A DNA stretch of 64,000 nucleotides from Methylomonas albis (GTDB lineage Bacteria; Pseudomonadota; Gammaproteobacteria; Methylococcales; Methylomonadaceae). Under the pieces are notes generated by a model. It did not search any database. It saw only the letters and a list, made by a program, of their open reading frames with translations, and was not told where the DNA came from. Below are positions 18,062 through 27,406 of this stretch, piece after piece (the stretch's first letter is position 1; the number at the start of each line of letters is the position of its first letter). Both the position numbers and the translations under genes were made by a program. The DNA is taken from positions 2,232,001-2,296,000 of the forward strand of contig NZ_JACXSS010000001.1 in the NCBI RefSeq assembly GCF_014850955.1. Direction: 5' to 3'.

Positions 18062-19381
18062 ATGTTTACGCTAAACAAGCTAACCAGCAAAACAGCGGCA
18101 ACGCTGCTGTTGCTAACCACCTGTCTTTTGCCTGCCTTGGCAAGCGCCGACAAGTACGATAGAGAGCGTGGCGAGGATAGAGACGATAAAGACGTCAGCA
18201 TGCAAGTGGGTCCACGTCCGTTTTACTTGGTGGAGAAGATGAGCCCCAGTCCGCTGAAAACCAAACTGGAACAGTGCAGCAATGGCCCCTTCTATAAAAC
18301 CGACTTCTCAATCGGCCATCGCGGCGGCGGCACCTTGCAATTCCCCGAGCACACCAAGGAAAGCCATGAAGCAGGTGCGCGCATGGGTGCCGGTATCCAG
18401 GAATGCGATGTGACGTTTACCAAGGACGGCGAGCTGGTTTGCCGTCATGACCAATGCGATTTGCACACGACTACCGACATCCTGGTCACGCCGTTGGCCG
18501 CTGCCTGCTCCAAACCGTTTTCGCCTGCCGAATTCGACGCCAATGGCAAGCATATTAAGGCGGCTTCGGCACTTTGCTGCACCAGCGATCTGAGTCTGGC
18601 TGAATTCAAGACGCTTAAAGGTAAGATGGATGCGTCCAATCCAAACGCGACTACACCCGCCCAATACCAAGGTGGTACCGCAAACTGGCGCACTGATCTC
18701 TATTCCACCGGTGCTACTCTGCTAACCCATAAGGAGAGTATCGATTTGCTGAAACAGCTAGGCAGTAAATATACGCCAGAACTTAAAGGGCCTAACCGCG
18801 CCGCGAAACTTCAGGTAGAAGATGTATTTGGTAGCCAGGCAGCGTATGCACAAGCCATGATAGATGAGTATAAGGAAGCCGGCGTTTCACCCAAAAAAGT
18901 GTGGGCGCAATCTTTCAATAAAGACGACGTGCTGTATTGGATCAAAAACGAGCCGGCTTTTGGAAAACAAGCGGTTTATCTGGACGATGCCAATGTCCCA
19001 GCCGATGTCCCCACGGCAGACGATTTGAAAGGCTATGCGGCACAAGGTATCAAGATCGTCGCTCCACCAATGTGGATGCTGTTGGATGTTAAAGACGGCA
19101 AGATTGTCGCATCACAATATGCGAAAGACGCTAAAGCCGCTGGCCTGGGCATCATCACCTGGACGCTTGAACGTTCCGGCCGGATTGTCGAAGAAGTGTT
19201 GCCTACCAAAGGCACCGCCAGCCCTTCGTTTTACTATCAATCCACGCTGGATGCCTTGCAAAACGACGGCGACATGATGACCACCCTGGATGTACTGGCC
19301 AAGGACGTGGGTATCCTGGGCATATTCTCGGATTGGTCAGGCACGGTGAGTTATTACGCGAGTTGCATGGGGCTGAAATAA
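18062..19381 (+). CDS. Exported glycerophosphodiester phosphodiesterase (GlpQ/GDPD family)
   Basis: Hydrolyses glycerophosphodiesters such as glycerophosphoethanolamine to glycerol 3-phosphate and the alcohol, probably in the periplasm. A signal peptide (residues 1-29, ending ASA) precedes a charged segment ([15 protein letters not shown]). The catalytic region is clear: GHRGGG with His86 and Arg87, FPEHT about ten residues later, the metal motif [19 protein letters not shown], then KLQVED and VWAQSF. At 439 residues it is longer than the minimal GDPD domain; an insertion rich in Cys follows the HDQC motif. A clear hairpin terminator lies 41 bp after the stop. It sits next to dead ethanolamine ammonia-lyase genes, which would have used one product of this reaction. 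Confidence 0.88.
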   Translation: MFTLNKLTSKTAATLLLLTTCLLPALASADKYDRERGEDRDDKDVSMQVGPRPFYLVEKMSPSPLKTKLEQCSNGPFYKTDFSIGHRGGGTLQFPEHTKESHEAGARMGAGIQECDVTFTKDGELVCRHDQCDLHTTTDILVTPLAAACSKPFSPAEFDANGKHIKAASALCCTSDLSLAEFKTLKGKMDASNPNATTPAQYQGGTANWRTDLYSTGATLLTHKESIDLLKQLGSKYTPELKGPNRAAKLQVEDVFGSQAAYAQAMIDEYKEAGVSPKKVWAQSFNKDDVLYWIKNEPAFGKQAVYLDDANVPADVPTADDLKGYAAQGIKIVAPPMWMLLDVKDGKIVASQYAKDAKAAGLGIITWTLERSGRIVEEVLPTKGTASPSFYYQSTLDALQNDGDMMTTLDVLAKDVGILGIFSDWSGTVSYYASCMGLK

Positions 19382-19421
19382 GCCCCGGACTCATGATTGG
19401 CTGCGTGGCTTAATTTGAGTC

Positions 19422-19455
19422 GGGATGCGCCAACGCAAGGTGGCGCATCCCTTTT
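19422..19455 (+). terminator. Intrinsic terminator after the GDPD gene
   Basis: Perfect 11-bp stem GGGATGCGCCA (19422-19432) / TGGCGCATCCC (19441-19451), 8-nt loop, then TTTT. It lies 41 bp past the GDPD stop. Confidence 0.8.
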
Positions 19456-19656
19456 AACGGACTGAAACGCTTCATAGCTATCGCACACGGTATGACAAAT
19501 TGAAGTGAAGTTCTACCGATTAGTTGCGCTCCTGCGAGTAACCGAACCCTCAGCTTCTCCAAAATCTGGCCTGTCAGCAGCCATATTTCACTTGCCTACA
19601 ACAAACCATTCGGTTCAGCCACGGCGGCTCAAACTTTCCAGAACGAGGGGGCGGAT

Positions 19657-20499
19657 ATGCAACTTTCGTTGCTGACTCTCAACCTGCACACCTATCAGCA
19701 GCATCCCCGCCATTGCTGTTTCGACACGATGCACCAGCATGAGCGCGAAGTGCATATCATCGCCGAGGCAATAGCCCATTTAGGTATTGATGTGGTGTGT
19801 TTTCAGGAGGTGGGCGAATATTTGCACGACCCCATTACTCAGCCGTATGGCCAATCGCCTTCGAATATGGCTTTCCGGATTTGTCGGAAATTGCGGGATT
19901 GGGGGCATTGGTTTCATATTCATCAAGACTGGAGCCATATCGGCTTTCAGCGCTGGCGGGAAGGCACAGCCATCTTGAGCCGGTATCCGATGTTGCACAA
20001 CTATTCGGCCTATGTCTCGGACGATTGGCGCAAAGACAATTACATGTCGCGTAATATCACCGTTTCTTGTATCGATGTGCCTTGGTTCGGGTTGTTGCAT
20101 GTCGCCAATGTTCATTTGAGTTGGGCGCACCACGGTTTTTTCCAGGAATACGCGCGTCTGAAGCAGTTGGTCGATTCACGCCGTCATTTTGGTGTCAGAG
20201 CCGATGTAATGGTTGGCGATTTCAATGCGCCGGCGGGCGAGCATGCCTACAACCATATCGTTGGCAACGCGGAATATGTCGATCAATTTTATGAATTACA
20301 TCCTCGGCGATTTTACCAGCCTAGCTATCACGGCTGGATAGACGGCTGGAAACATAGCCCGCCCAAGCGAATCGACTATATCTTTAAAAGAAATGGACAT
20401 CCGCTAAGAATTAAATCCATGGATATTATTTTTAATGATGCGTTTTATCCTGTCGTTTCCGATCATTTTGGTTATTTCGCTAAATTCGAGCTGTTTTAA
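19657..20499 (+). CDS. Endonuclease/exonuclease/phosphatase (EEP) family hydrolase
   Basis: A 280-residue hydrolase of the DNase I/sphingomyelinase/inositol-phosphatase superfamily. Seen: LTLNLHTY (Asn of the first motif), DVVCFQEVGEY (metal-binding Glu), GTAILSRYP, HVANVHLSWAH, VMVGDFNAPAGE (catalytic Asp and Asn), RIDYIF and SDHFGYFAKFEL (final Asp-His). All catalytic elements are present. There is no signal peptide, so it is cytoplasmic, and its substrate may be nucleic acid or a phospholipid-type ester. GGGGGCG precedes the ATG. Neighbouring phosphodiesterase genes suggest, without proof, a phosphoester-degrading role. Confidence 0.82.
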   Translation: MQLSLLTLNLHTYQQHPRHCCFDTMHQHEREVHIIAEAIAHLGIDVVCFQEVGEYLHDPITQPYGQSPSNMAFRICRKLRDWGHWFHIHQDWSHIGFQRWREGTAILSRYPMLHNYSAYVSDDWRKDNYMSRNITVSCIDVPWFGLLHVANVHLSWAHHGFFQEYARLKQLVDSRRHFGVRADVMVGDFNAPAGEHAYNHIVGNAEYVDQFYELHPRRFYQPSYHGWIDGWKHSPPKRIDYIFKRNGHPLRIKSMDIIFNDAFYPVVSDHFGYFAKFELF

Positions 20500-20596
20500 A
20501 TTTCCACGCGTCCGGTAGGATAAAAACCGATTGAGCTGAAGCCAATTCCGCAAACGGTTTTCACGTCGTTCCGATATAAATTAATAAAGATGAAAT

Positions 20597-20630
20597 ATTT
20601 GTCATGTTAAATAAAAACATGCTGACAAAT
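20597..20630. repeat. AT-rich inverted repeat, operator-like
   Basis: ATTTGTCA (20597-20604) and TGACAAAT (20623-20630) flank an 18-nt AT-rich centre that continues the symmetry imperfectly (ATGTT / AACATG). It lies 86 bp upstream of the lipoprotein start, in a place where an operator would sit. No regulator gene is adjacent. Confidence 0.3.
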
Positions 20631-20715
20631 TTTAATCAATACGCGGTCATTCTATAGAATCTCTGGCTAAATATATCGGTGCTTATCGTTTTTATATAGA
20701 CACAAAGCAGTTCAT

Positions 20716-21126
20716 ATGAAAATACGGATTTTGGCCATTTTTATTATTATGGTATTACCGGCTTGCGGCATTTTAATTGCAAAAGATCCGGCCTGGTCGG
20801 ATGATTTACCCAAGTATGCTTACTTTTTTAATGAATACCAGCGAGATTCTATCAATACTAATGTGCAAACGCTGGAGCAATATTTAACCTGGGTGCAGCG
20901 CTTTTATAACGGATGGGAGCTTTATCCTAGCGGCTGGAATAGTATTAAACAGGATTTATTGCTGAGAATTAATGACCCAGCATTGGCTGGCGAAGTGAAC
21001 AATAAAATGGATGATTTGGGCTTATCCATTTCTAGCGAATGGGCGAAAAACAACGATACCCGAGTCATCAATATAGCTTACGTACGGAGTTTCCGGAAAC
21101 TTACTGCGAATGGAATAAAAATTTAA
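20716..21126 (+). pseudogene. Truncated lipoprotein gene of unknown function
   Basis: The N-terminal part of a lipoprotein: MKIRILAIFIIMVLPAC is a signal peptide with the lipobox LPAC (Cys17), followed by about 90 plausible residues (YFFNEYQRDS, LTWVQRFYNGWELYPSGWN, MDDLGLSISSEWAKNND). After about residue 118 (position 21070) the sequence turns into a short nonsense tail because the DNA there belongs to another frame, that of the NACHT gene. I infer that the original 3' part was deleted when the two genes were joined. No family assigned; low GC compared with the preceding gene. Confidence 0.55.
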
Positions 21127-24100
21127 GGCGAGCCAGAGTAAGTCTAATTAAAGGAGGGCCAGGCCAAGGAAAATCGACTGTTGGGCAATATTTATGTCAA
21201 ATCCATAGGGCAAAATTGATTTTAGGTAATGATGCTCCTTATGTATTGGAGAACATAAAAAACGTCGCGAAAGAGATCAATACTGCGGCAACTAAAAATG
21301 GCTTCTGGCCAACATCACCTCGTATCCCTATTCAAGTGGAGCTAAAAGAGTATGCTCATTGGTATTCGCAGTGCAAACCGGAGCAGCCAAATAATATTTT
21401 GGTTTACATTACCGGGATAATTACTAAGAAAATAGGTGCGCAGGTTCTAGTAAAAACTTTTAAAAAAGCCCTAGCCAATCAATCTTGGATAGTCGTATTT
21501 GATGGCTTAGATGAGGTTCCTAACGATTTTAAAGATAAAGTAGCCAACGAGGTTTTATATTTTCTAAATGACATTTTAGTAGAAATTAATGCCGATGTTT
21601 TAGCTATTTGTTCTTCACGTCCCCAAGGTTACTCGGGTCAATTTGCCGGTATAGATGGCCCAGTTGTGGAATTAAGTCATCTTGATACCGATAGTGCTAT
21701 GCGTTGCGCAACTCCAGTGCTTAAGTTTGGGCGTTCTAAAGAGGAGTCTGAAAAATCAATTGAAATTTTAGAAACCGCAATCAAATCACCGAACGTCAAG
21801 GAATTGATGACCACTCCGTTACAGTCACATATTATGGCAGTAGTCGTGCGTGACGGAGGGCGCCCGCCAGAAAGGCGATGGCAACTGTTTAATAGTTTTT
21901 ATCTTGTGATGAAGAAACGAGAGAGTCTGAAAAACTTTCAAAATCCGCGCATTGCCAAGTTATTGAGAGAAGAAGATCGTTTATTGAAATCCGTCCATAT
22001 GCGGCTTGGATTTGTGTTACACGCAAGGGCCGAACGTAGTGAAGGTGCCCAAACCACTCTGAGCAAGACAGAGTTTCGAAGTTTAGTACACGATGTTGTG
22101 ACAGTATTGGATGACCATGATATCGAGCAAACAGTCGCTGATGTTATGGAGGCAACAACGGAACGGCTAGTATTGGTAAATACACCAGAGAATGGCGAAC
22201 AAGTTCGATTTGATATTCGACAATTGCAAGAATTCTTCGCAGCAGAATTTCTTTATGACGGCGTGGGTACAGATCAACTGGAAACCCGAATAGAGACAAT
22301 TAGTGGAGACGCTCATTGGCGAGAAGTCATGCATTTTCTCTTGAGCGCGTTGATCGAAAATCGTCGCACTGCCGAAGTAGCCGTTGCTGTACAAGCTCTT
22401 CGTCGACTTAATGAAGGTGAAGAAGGAAGCCTAAATAGAATCTATTATCGCCGCATGGCAAAAGCGACGTTACTAGTCAGTCGTGTACTGATTGAAGGTG
22501 TTTTGGAACAAGATCAGCGTGATCGGCAGCAACTCAAGCCGTTGTTTGATCCCCTAGGTGGAATTTTAGATTTAAACTCTCTATTTGAGCTTGGCCATAT
22601 AAATCTGGCAAAATCAAAAAAATGGCTAATTCAATCATTATTGGAAACAATAAATACTGCAATTCCTCGCGAAACATTAGGCGCTTTATTTCTGCTGGGT
22701 TGGTTGCTTCCTGATGATTCGGAAGAGTCAAAAACAGTAAGTCTCGTTTTCAAAAGCACCTCCATTTCACAACAAGAATATCTTTATTCATTATGGGCAT
22801 CACAAAGAGATAGATTCTTGGTATATCGGCGCAAAACAAGAATCCATCGTTCCTTTCCCTTTAAAAATACAAGCCAATGGGTCTTATGCTCTATAATACA
22901 TATTGTTAATTCAAATAACTGGAAATATTACAGCACGGGAAGTATTAGAACTATTCTAAGATTTTTGTGTGATGATCATAAAAGATTTATCGCGAGCTGT
23001 GAGTCAAGCGGGGTTAACGGCGACAGTGCAAAAGCATTATTCAAATGTTTAAACATTGATGAAATAGAAATCGATCGAAAAGAAGTTGAGGCAGTTGATT
23101 GTGGTTTCTTAACTGGTTATCTATTCCCTGAAAACTGGGTAAATGGAAAACTACCAGATTATTTTAATAATCTTGATTTTAATAATTGCATAAAACACTC
23201 GGATGGATTATTCAAATTAATTTTTACGTGCCTTCGGCTTGCCAAAGAAAGAAGTTCTTGGGCCTTAAATGAATTCGTTAAAATTGTTGATTCTATTGGT
23301 AGTGAAAAACTTGGAGTCCTGCCGGATTCGTTATTGGCCTTGCTCCCGATTCCAGGGCGATACTCCGAAACGCCATTCTCAATTGATCACTTGCGAAATG
23401 TAGACACAACTACTAGCGAATGGCTTGATACGCTCTCTGCTGAACAAGTAAATCGACATCAATATTGGCAGATTAGAGATGTGAAGGATTTAGATAAAAA
23501 TAAATCTCCCACTGACCAATGGGGGGTATTCTAGGCCCGCCTTCCTAGAATTGCCTTAGACTTTGCAATAAATCCAGAAAGACTCCAACATCTTGTACAT
23601 GTGCCAAATTATATATCAGAGCTGGATATATCAGTGTTTTCGACTTTAATTGAAAATAATCATCTCGACACAAGACAGCACATATAATATTGGGGTAATT
23701 TTCAAGGTAGAGAATCGGAACTATTAAAAATACTCAAAAACAGGGCGTCAAGTACATCTTTAAAACAGGATGCGTTCTGGATTGATTATGATGAAAAAAT
23801 ATCGCCTTTTGAGCTAAATATTCCAGAAGATGTACACTTACTATCAGATATTGCGCCTGCATTGGTCAAATGGTTTTGTGTCAGTCGACAATTCAAATTT
23901 CGATGGCAATCCAGCGCATCAAGAGAGCAGTCTCTTCATAAAACATTGAAAGGATATTGTTTATCCTTGGACATTCTTAGGAATATTGCTGAAGAAAATA
24001 ATTATAAACAAGATGACAGAGCAGGTGCATTGGCACTCTACTGGTTGCTATTCTCAGAAACTGAAGCACCTACAATTGGAGCATCCGAAACCACACTAGA

Positions 24101-24392
24101 TTTAAACAGAGAAAAAGAACTGTATGAAACGTTAGCTAATGAACTTAATGAAGAATGGCTTGCACATGCATTAATCGGAGGAGTATTAATCCGCAGATCT
24201 GAAACTGATCCTGGTGCACTTTGCTTTGTTACATACCTGATGAATCGCTGTGTTGATGGTGGAGGCGCGCGGGATGCCATTATAGAGCTTATTGAAAATT
24301 GGCGAGAACGCTCAACTGCACCAGTAAATAGCAAGCGAGTGTTGGAGAGTTGGTTAGGGTATGACTTTAATATACCAACATATGCAATATAG
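21039..24392 (+). pseudogene. NACHT (STAND) NTPase, 5'-truncated and interrupted by in-frame stops
   Basis: Member of the STAND/NACHT group, in bacteria often an anti-phage sensor with an N-terminal effector domain. Seen: Walker A GGPGQGKST at about residue 40, Walker B IVVFDGLDEVP, CSSRPQGYSG, then a winged-helix-like part (LQEFFAAEFLYDG) and a helical repeat region. The NTPase begins almost at the N-terminus, so the effector domain is absent; the first ~12 residues come from the neighbouring lipoprotein gene. The frame is open to TAG at 23532-23534, then stays coherent in the same frame (LPRIALDFAINPERLQHL) to TAA at 23685-23687, and again in the same frame (WFCVSRQFKFRWQ, ELYETLANELNEEWL) to a stop at 24390. 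Two nonsense mutations without frameshift in an otherwise intact frame indicate recent decay. The AT-rich composition suggests acquisition. Confidence 0.8.
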
Positions 24393-24821
24393 CGAGAATT
24401 ACTATATGGGGATTCTGATTTCTTGTTGTCTGGAAGTAACCACCGAAGATTAAATGGGTTAGTTTCAATAGTTCGACATAGACAGGCAATTTGCCGCAGT
24501 ATAAATGCGGTCATTCATTGACGGCTGCTTTTGGCCAAGCTGGATGACCGCAAAGGGTCGCCTAGTGATCGTCAGTTCTTCAGATTCATTCCCCGAAAGC
24601 TGTCATTGAATTCCCGATACCTGAAAGCAGCCGTTCGTCACTGAGTCAAACCGACCCAAAGGAGGCAACCGCTATAGTTTTGCCAATGTCCGTAAATTGA
24701 TAATAAGCCGAAGTTGGGTTTCGCGTTGTTCTACCCAGCCCACGAGCCTAATGTAAATTTAATTGACTACTCAAATATTTCGCCATAGGATGGGCGTTAT
24801 CTCCACCATCGGGGTTATGTC
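24393..24821. repeat. Gene-free stretch with a dispersed-repeat-like inverted pair
   Basis: Contains ACGGCTGCTTT (24521-24531) and AAAGCAGCCGT (24624-24634), inverted, about 90 bp apart, set in sequence of the kind GGTCATTCATTGACGGCTGC...TTGGCC that I know as a recurrent intergenic repeat in gammaproteobacterial genomes. The beginning continues the NACHT frame past its stop without clear meaning. The end (24700-24821) must contain the promoter of the next gene. Confidence 0.45.
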
Positions 24822-25526
24822 ATGAAAGTGCGTTACTTAAGCTTATTTTTGTGTTCAATATTAGGTGCGACAGCATCTTCTGCAACTCTCGCCGCACACA
24901 CCACGTGGACGGTTTGGGAATCGATGACGGCCGATGATGTCGCCGGGACGGCAAACGGCAAGGTTATTCTTGGATCGGAGTCGATCCAGATTAGCTATCA
25001 AGGCGAGGTAAATGCGGGTGGCCACCTTAACGGCGTTTCAAATTACTGGTTACCGCTATCAACCTATACCAGCACCGAAATCTCTAACGCACCAACTTAT
25101 GAAGGTCGAATAGACTTTTGGGGTGGCACCGACAATATCAACACGCTAACGTTCTCCAAAGCAGTCGAAAATCCGGTAATGGCAATCGTCAGCCTCGGTC
25201 AAATTTCCAACCCGTCGTCTTTTGTATTCGACAAACCGTTTGTTCTACTTAATCAGGGACCAGGATTATTCGGCGGTAGCCAATATTCCCTGACTCAGCC
25301 GGCCTCCAATATCCTGTATGGCGAAGAGGGCAATGGCATTATCCAGTTTATCGGAACCTATACCTCGATCAGTTGGAGCAATCCCTTGCTTGAAAGAGGT
25401 GTTGGTTGGACAGTTGGTTTTATAACGGTCCCGATTTCCAATCCAGCTCTTTTGATGCTGTCAGGGCTCGCTCTAATAAACTTAATTGCTTCGAAGCTCA
25501 ACCGTCGACATATTGCCATGGCCTAG
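24822..25526 (+). CDS. Exported protein with PEP-CTERM-like C-terminal anchor
   Basis: A 234-residue secreted or surface protein of unknown function. Signal peptide in residues 1-24 (SLFLCSILGATASSATLA), a beta-rich Ser/Thr/Gly/Asn body, and a C-terminal tripartite end: VPISNPALLMLS, a hydrophobic helix, then SKLNRRH. That organisation (short motif, transmembrane helix, Arg/Lys cluster) is the pattern of PEP-CTERM/VPxxP sorting signals recognised by exosortase. The motif is a variant, and the body (GRIDFWGGTDNINTLTFS, AIVSLGQ) resembles other PEP-CTERM proteins I know. A second gene of the same type follows 150 bp later. No exosortase is in the window. Confidence 0.65.
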   Translation: MKVRYLSLFLCSILGATASSATLAAHTTWTVWESMTADDVAGTANGKVILGSESIQISYQGEVNAGGHLNGVSNYWLPLSTYTSTEISNAPTYEGRIDFWGGTDNINTLTFSKAVENPVMAIVSLGQISNPSSFVFDKPFVLLNQGPGLFGGSQYSLTQPASNILYGEEGNGIIQFIGTYTSISWSNPLLERGVGWTVGFITVPISNPALLMLSGLALINLIASKLNRRHIAMA

Positions 25527-25565
25527 CCCGACCTACATTTAGAAATCGACACCCGGTAGGTCGGG
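25527..25565. terminator. Inverted repeat / probable terminator
   Basis: CCCGACCTAC (25527-25536) and GTAGGTCGGG (25556-25565), a perfect 10-bp stem with a 19-nt loop, starting at the stop of the upstream gene. Part of the same motif (AGGTCGGGTTAGG) recurs near 26397, so it may be a dispersed repeat used as a terminator. Confidence 0.55.
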
Positions 25566-25677
25566 TTCGGGAGGCGGCTTATTTTAGATATAGTCAGCGA
25601 GTATAACAACGAGGCTAATCGTCAGGTTGGACTCGCAAGGTTGGCAGAAACCCATCTAACCCCAAACAGAGAATGCA

Positions 25678-26436
25678 ATGAATAAATTTATACTGGTCGG
25701 TTTTATCTGTTTCTTAATTCTCGGCCCCAATCGACTGACACAGGCAGCAACTTACAATTTGATTTCGGACTTTGAGTTTCCTGAACAAAACGGGCCATTC
25801 CTATACGGATATGCGGAAACGGCAACCAGCGCATTTCAGGTACTGGATCAACCGATGAGCAGTTTGGAGGGCTTTACGGGGGTCAACGGTTGGATTAGCT
25901 CGAACTATGTAAATCGGGAGCCCTTTCCGCAAGTTTCGGTGAATTCCACCGACGCAACCTATTACGCCGGGACGCATTACTTGGCCCCCCCCCACGCTGT
26001 ATACATGCATCCAGGCGGATATTTTTCTTCCAACGACTTTGCAATATTGAGATTCGTCGCCCCTGCCGAAGGCAGTTATCGGGTGAAGGGAGAATTTTTT
26101 AGCGTGGACTTCGGAACCAAATCTGTTGGTGTAAAACTCAATTCGTCTAACGGTAATTTCAGCACCGATGCAATACTAGGCGCCTATGCCGGCTACTTGA
26201 ACGGAATTCCGTTCCGCTTCGACTTTACTAGGGATTTACACGAGGGCGATACCTTAGACTTTTCGGTCGGCCGTTATGATGGAGATCCCACCGGCGATCC
26301 CGTCGGACTACGAGGAGTCATTTCGACGGTCCCATTAACGCCGTCTGCCGGCCTCTTTTTGCTAGGATTCGCGTTAATTAATGCTGCTAATCTCAGAGGT
26401 CGGGTTAGGCCATGGGGCACAACCGATATCATTTGA
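25678..26436 (+). CDS. Exported protein with PEP-CTERM-like tail, second copy of the type
   Basis: A 252-residue secreted or surface protein. Signal peptide at residues 1-24 (FILVGFICFLILG through TQA), then a body that reads like a carbohydrate-binding or jelly-roll type domain (NLISDFEFPEQNGPF, AILRFVAPAEGSYRVKGEFF, GDTLDFSVGRYDGDPTGDPVGL). The tail has VPLTPSAGLFLLGFALI followed by an Arg-containing end (NLRGRVR). This matches the layout of PEP-CTERM/VPxP sorting signals. The first block (NLISDFEFP, then a plan for a flexible loop) is common in extracellular proteins with such tails. It probably shares its fate with the gene before it; the specific role is unknown. Confidence 0.65.
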   Translation: MNKFILVGFICFLILGPNRLTQAATYNLISDFEFPEQNGPFLYGYAETATSAFQVLDQPMSSLEGFTGVNGWISSNYVNREPFPQVSVNSTDATYYAGTHYLAPPHAVYMHPGGYFSSNDFAILRFVAPAEGSYRVKGEFFSVDFGTKSVGVKLNSSNGNFSTDAILGAYAGYLNGIPFRFDFTRDLHEGDTLDFSVGRYDGDPTGDPVGLRGVISTVPLTPSAGLFLLGFALINAANLRGRVRPWGTTDII

Positions 26437-26822
26437 TTGGGGAAAATCGCCGAACGTTACAAACCTGTTACGCATAATGCGCCTTCTGAGGTATCAACAA
26501 TTGGGGAGTCCAACAAGATACGAGCTACCCTACATCTACATTTTGAAGCAAACCTATCCAATGTCGGCTATGGATCAAATTGAAGTCGGTGACAGAAGAT
26601 TCTTATATGACCGGTTTTGGCCGTTGTGACTCGGTGATTATGCTAACTTGCTCGCCGAATACCGGACATCCGAAGGGAATCAAGAAGTGAAATTGGAAGG
26701 TCGCCCCGATCGGCAGGTAATGGCCGACAGGAGCCAAATTTAAGGCTCAATCACAAATCAAATTCGAATGCAGCAGAGCTTACGAAAGCGTCAAAACGCT
26801 CCGAGCCGTGTCGCAAAAGCCA
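26437..26822. other. Gene-free stretch, degenerate repeat-like sequence
   Basis: About 385 bp between a rightward exported-protein gene and the leftward nasT-like gene. It contains phrases (GACCGGTTTTGGCCGTTGTGAC near 26609, CCGAATACCGGACATCCGAA near 26656) reminiscent of the dispersed repeat at 24.5 kb. No gene is supported. Confidence 0.35.
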
Positions 26823-27404
26823 TTATTTGTTAAACAACTCCGCCATCGAAATCACGTTCTTGGCCATTTCGCCGATGGCGATGTTGCGGTCCATCGCCAG
26901 CTTGCGTAAGGCATGATAAGCCTGATCTTCCGTGTAGCCTTGCGACTTGATTAAAATCGCCTTGGCGCGATCCACTAATTTGCGGTCTTCCAATTGGGTC
27001 TTGGTTTTCTTTAGTTCTTCTTTTAAGGCATGTTGCTCCTTGAAACGGGCGATGGCGATATCGACGATGGATTTGATGCGTTTGGCGTCCAGGCCATCGA
27101 CAATATAAGCGCTGACGCCGGCTTTTATGACTTTATTGATGGTCTCGGTTTGTTGATCCTCGGCAAAAATGACCACCGGTAGAGAATAGCTGTGATTGAT
27201 CTCTATGATCATCTTTAACACGGTCTCGCTGGGCGTGTACAGATTCAATACCACCACGTCCGGGTGCAGAGTCTGGACGATTTGTAGCATATTCACTTCT
27301 TTCAATTTCAGCGTTAACACCTCGCAGCCGTGCTGGCGCAAGCTGGTTTCCAGCAAGCGTTCACTGTCGAATTCGTCGACGACTAATACGTTCAGCGCGG
27401 CCAT
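26823..27404 (-). CDS. nasT: NasT-like ANTAR-domain transcription antiterminator
   Basis: Predicted RNA-binding antiterminator of nitrate/nitrite assimilation. About 193 residues: a receiver-like N-terminal domain (LNVLVVDEFDSERLLE, DVVVLNLYTPSE, LPVVIFAEDQQ, AGVSAYIVDGL), a coiled-coil linker (QHALKEELKKTKTQLEDRK), and a C-terminal ANTAR domain (LVDRAKAILIKSQGYTEDQAY, KLAMDRNIAIGEMAKNVI). NasT relieves termination in leader RNAs of nitrate-assimilation operons and is normally held by the nitrate sensor NasS; no nasS is visible here. The ATG at 27404 starts two bases after the narK stop, so the two are cotranscribed. Its likely target is the strong terminator in the nirB leader at 29157-29209. 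Confidence 0.9.
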   Translation of the reverse strand: MAALNVLVVDEFDSERLLETSLRQHGCEVLTLKLKEVNMLQIVQTLHPDVVVLNLYTPSETVLKMIIEINHSYSLPVVIFAEDQQTETINKVIKAGVSAYIVDGLDAKRIKSIVDIAIARFKEQHALKEELKKTKTQLEDRKLVDRAKAILIKSQGYTEDQAYHALRKLAMDRNIAIGEMAKNVISMAELFNK

Positions 27405-27406
27405 AT

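Noticed and set aside
26381..26629. 82-residue frame after the second PEP-CTERM-like protein
   Set aside because: Overlaps the end of that gene in another frame; composition and lack of a start site argue against it.
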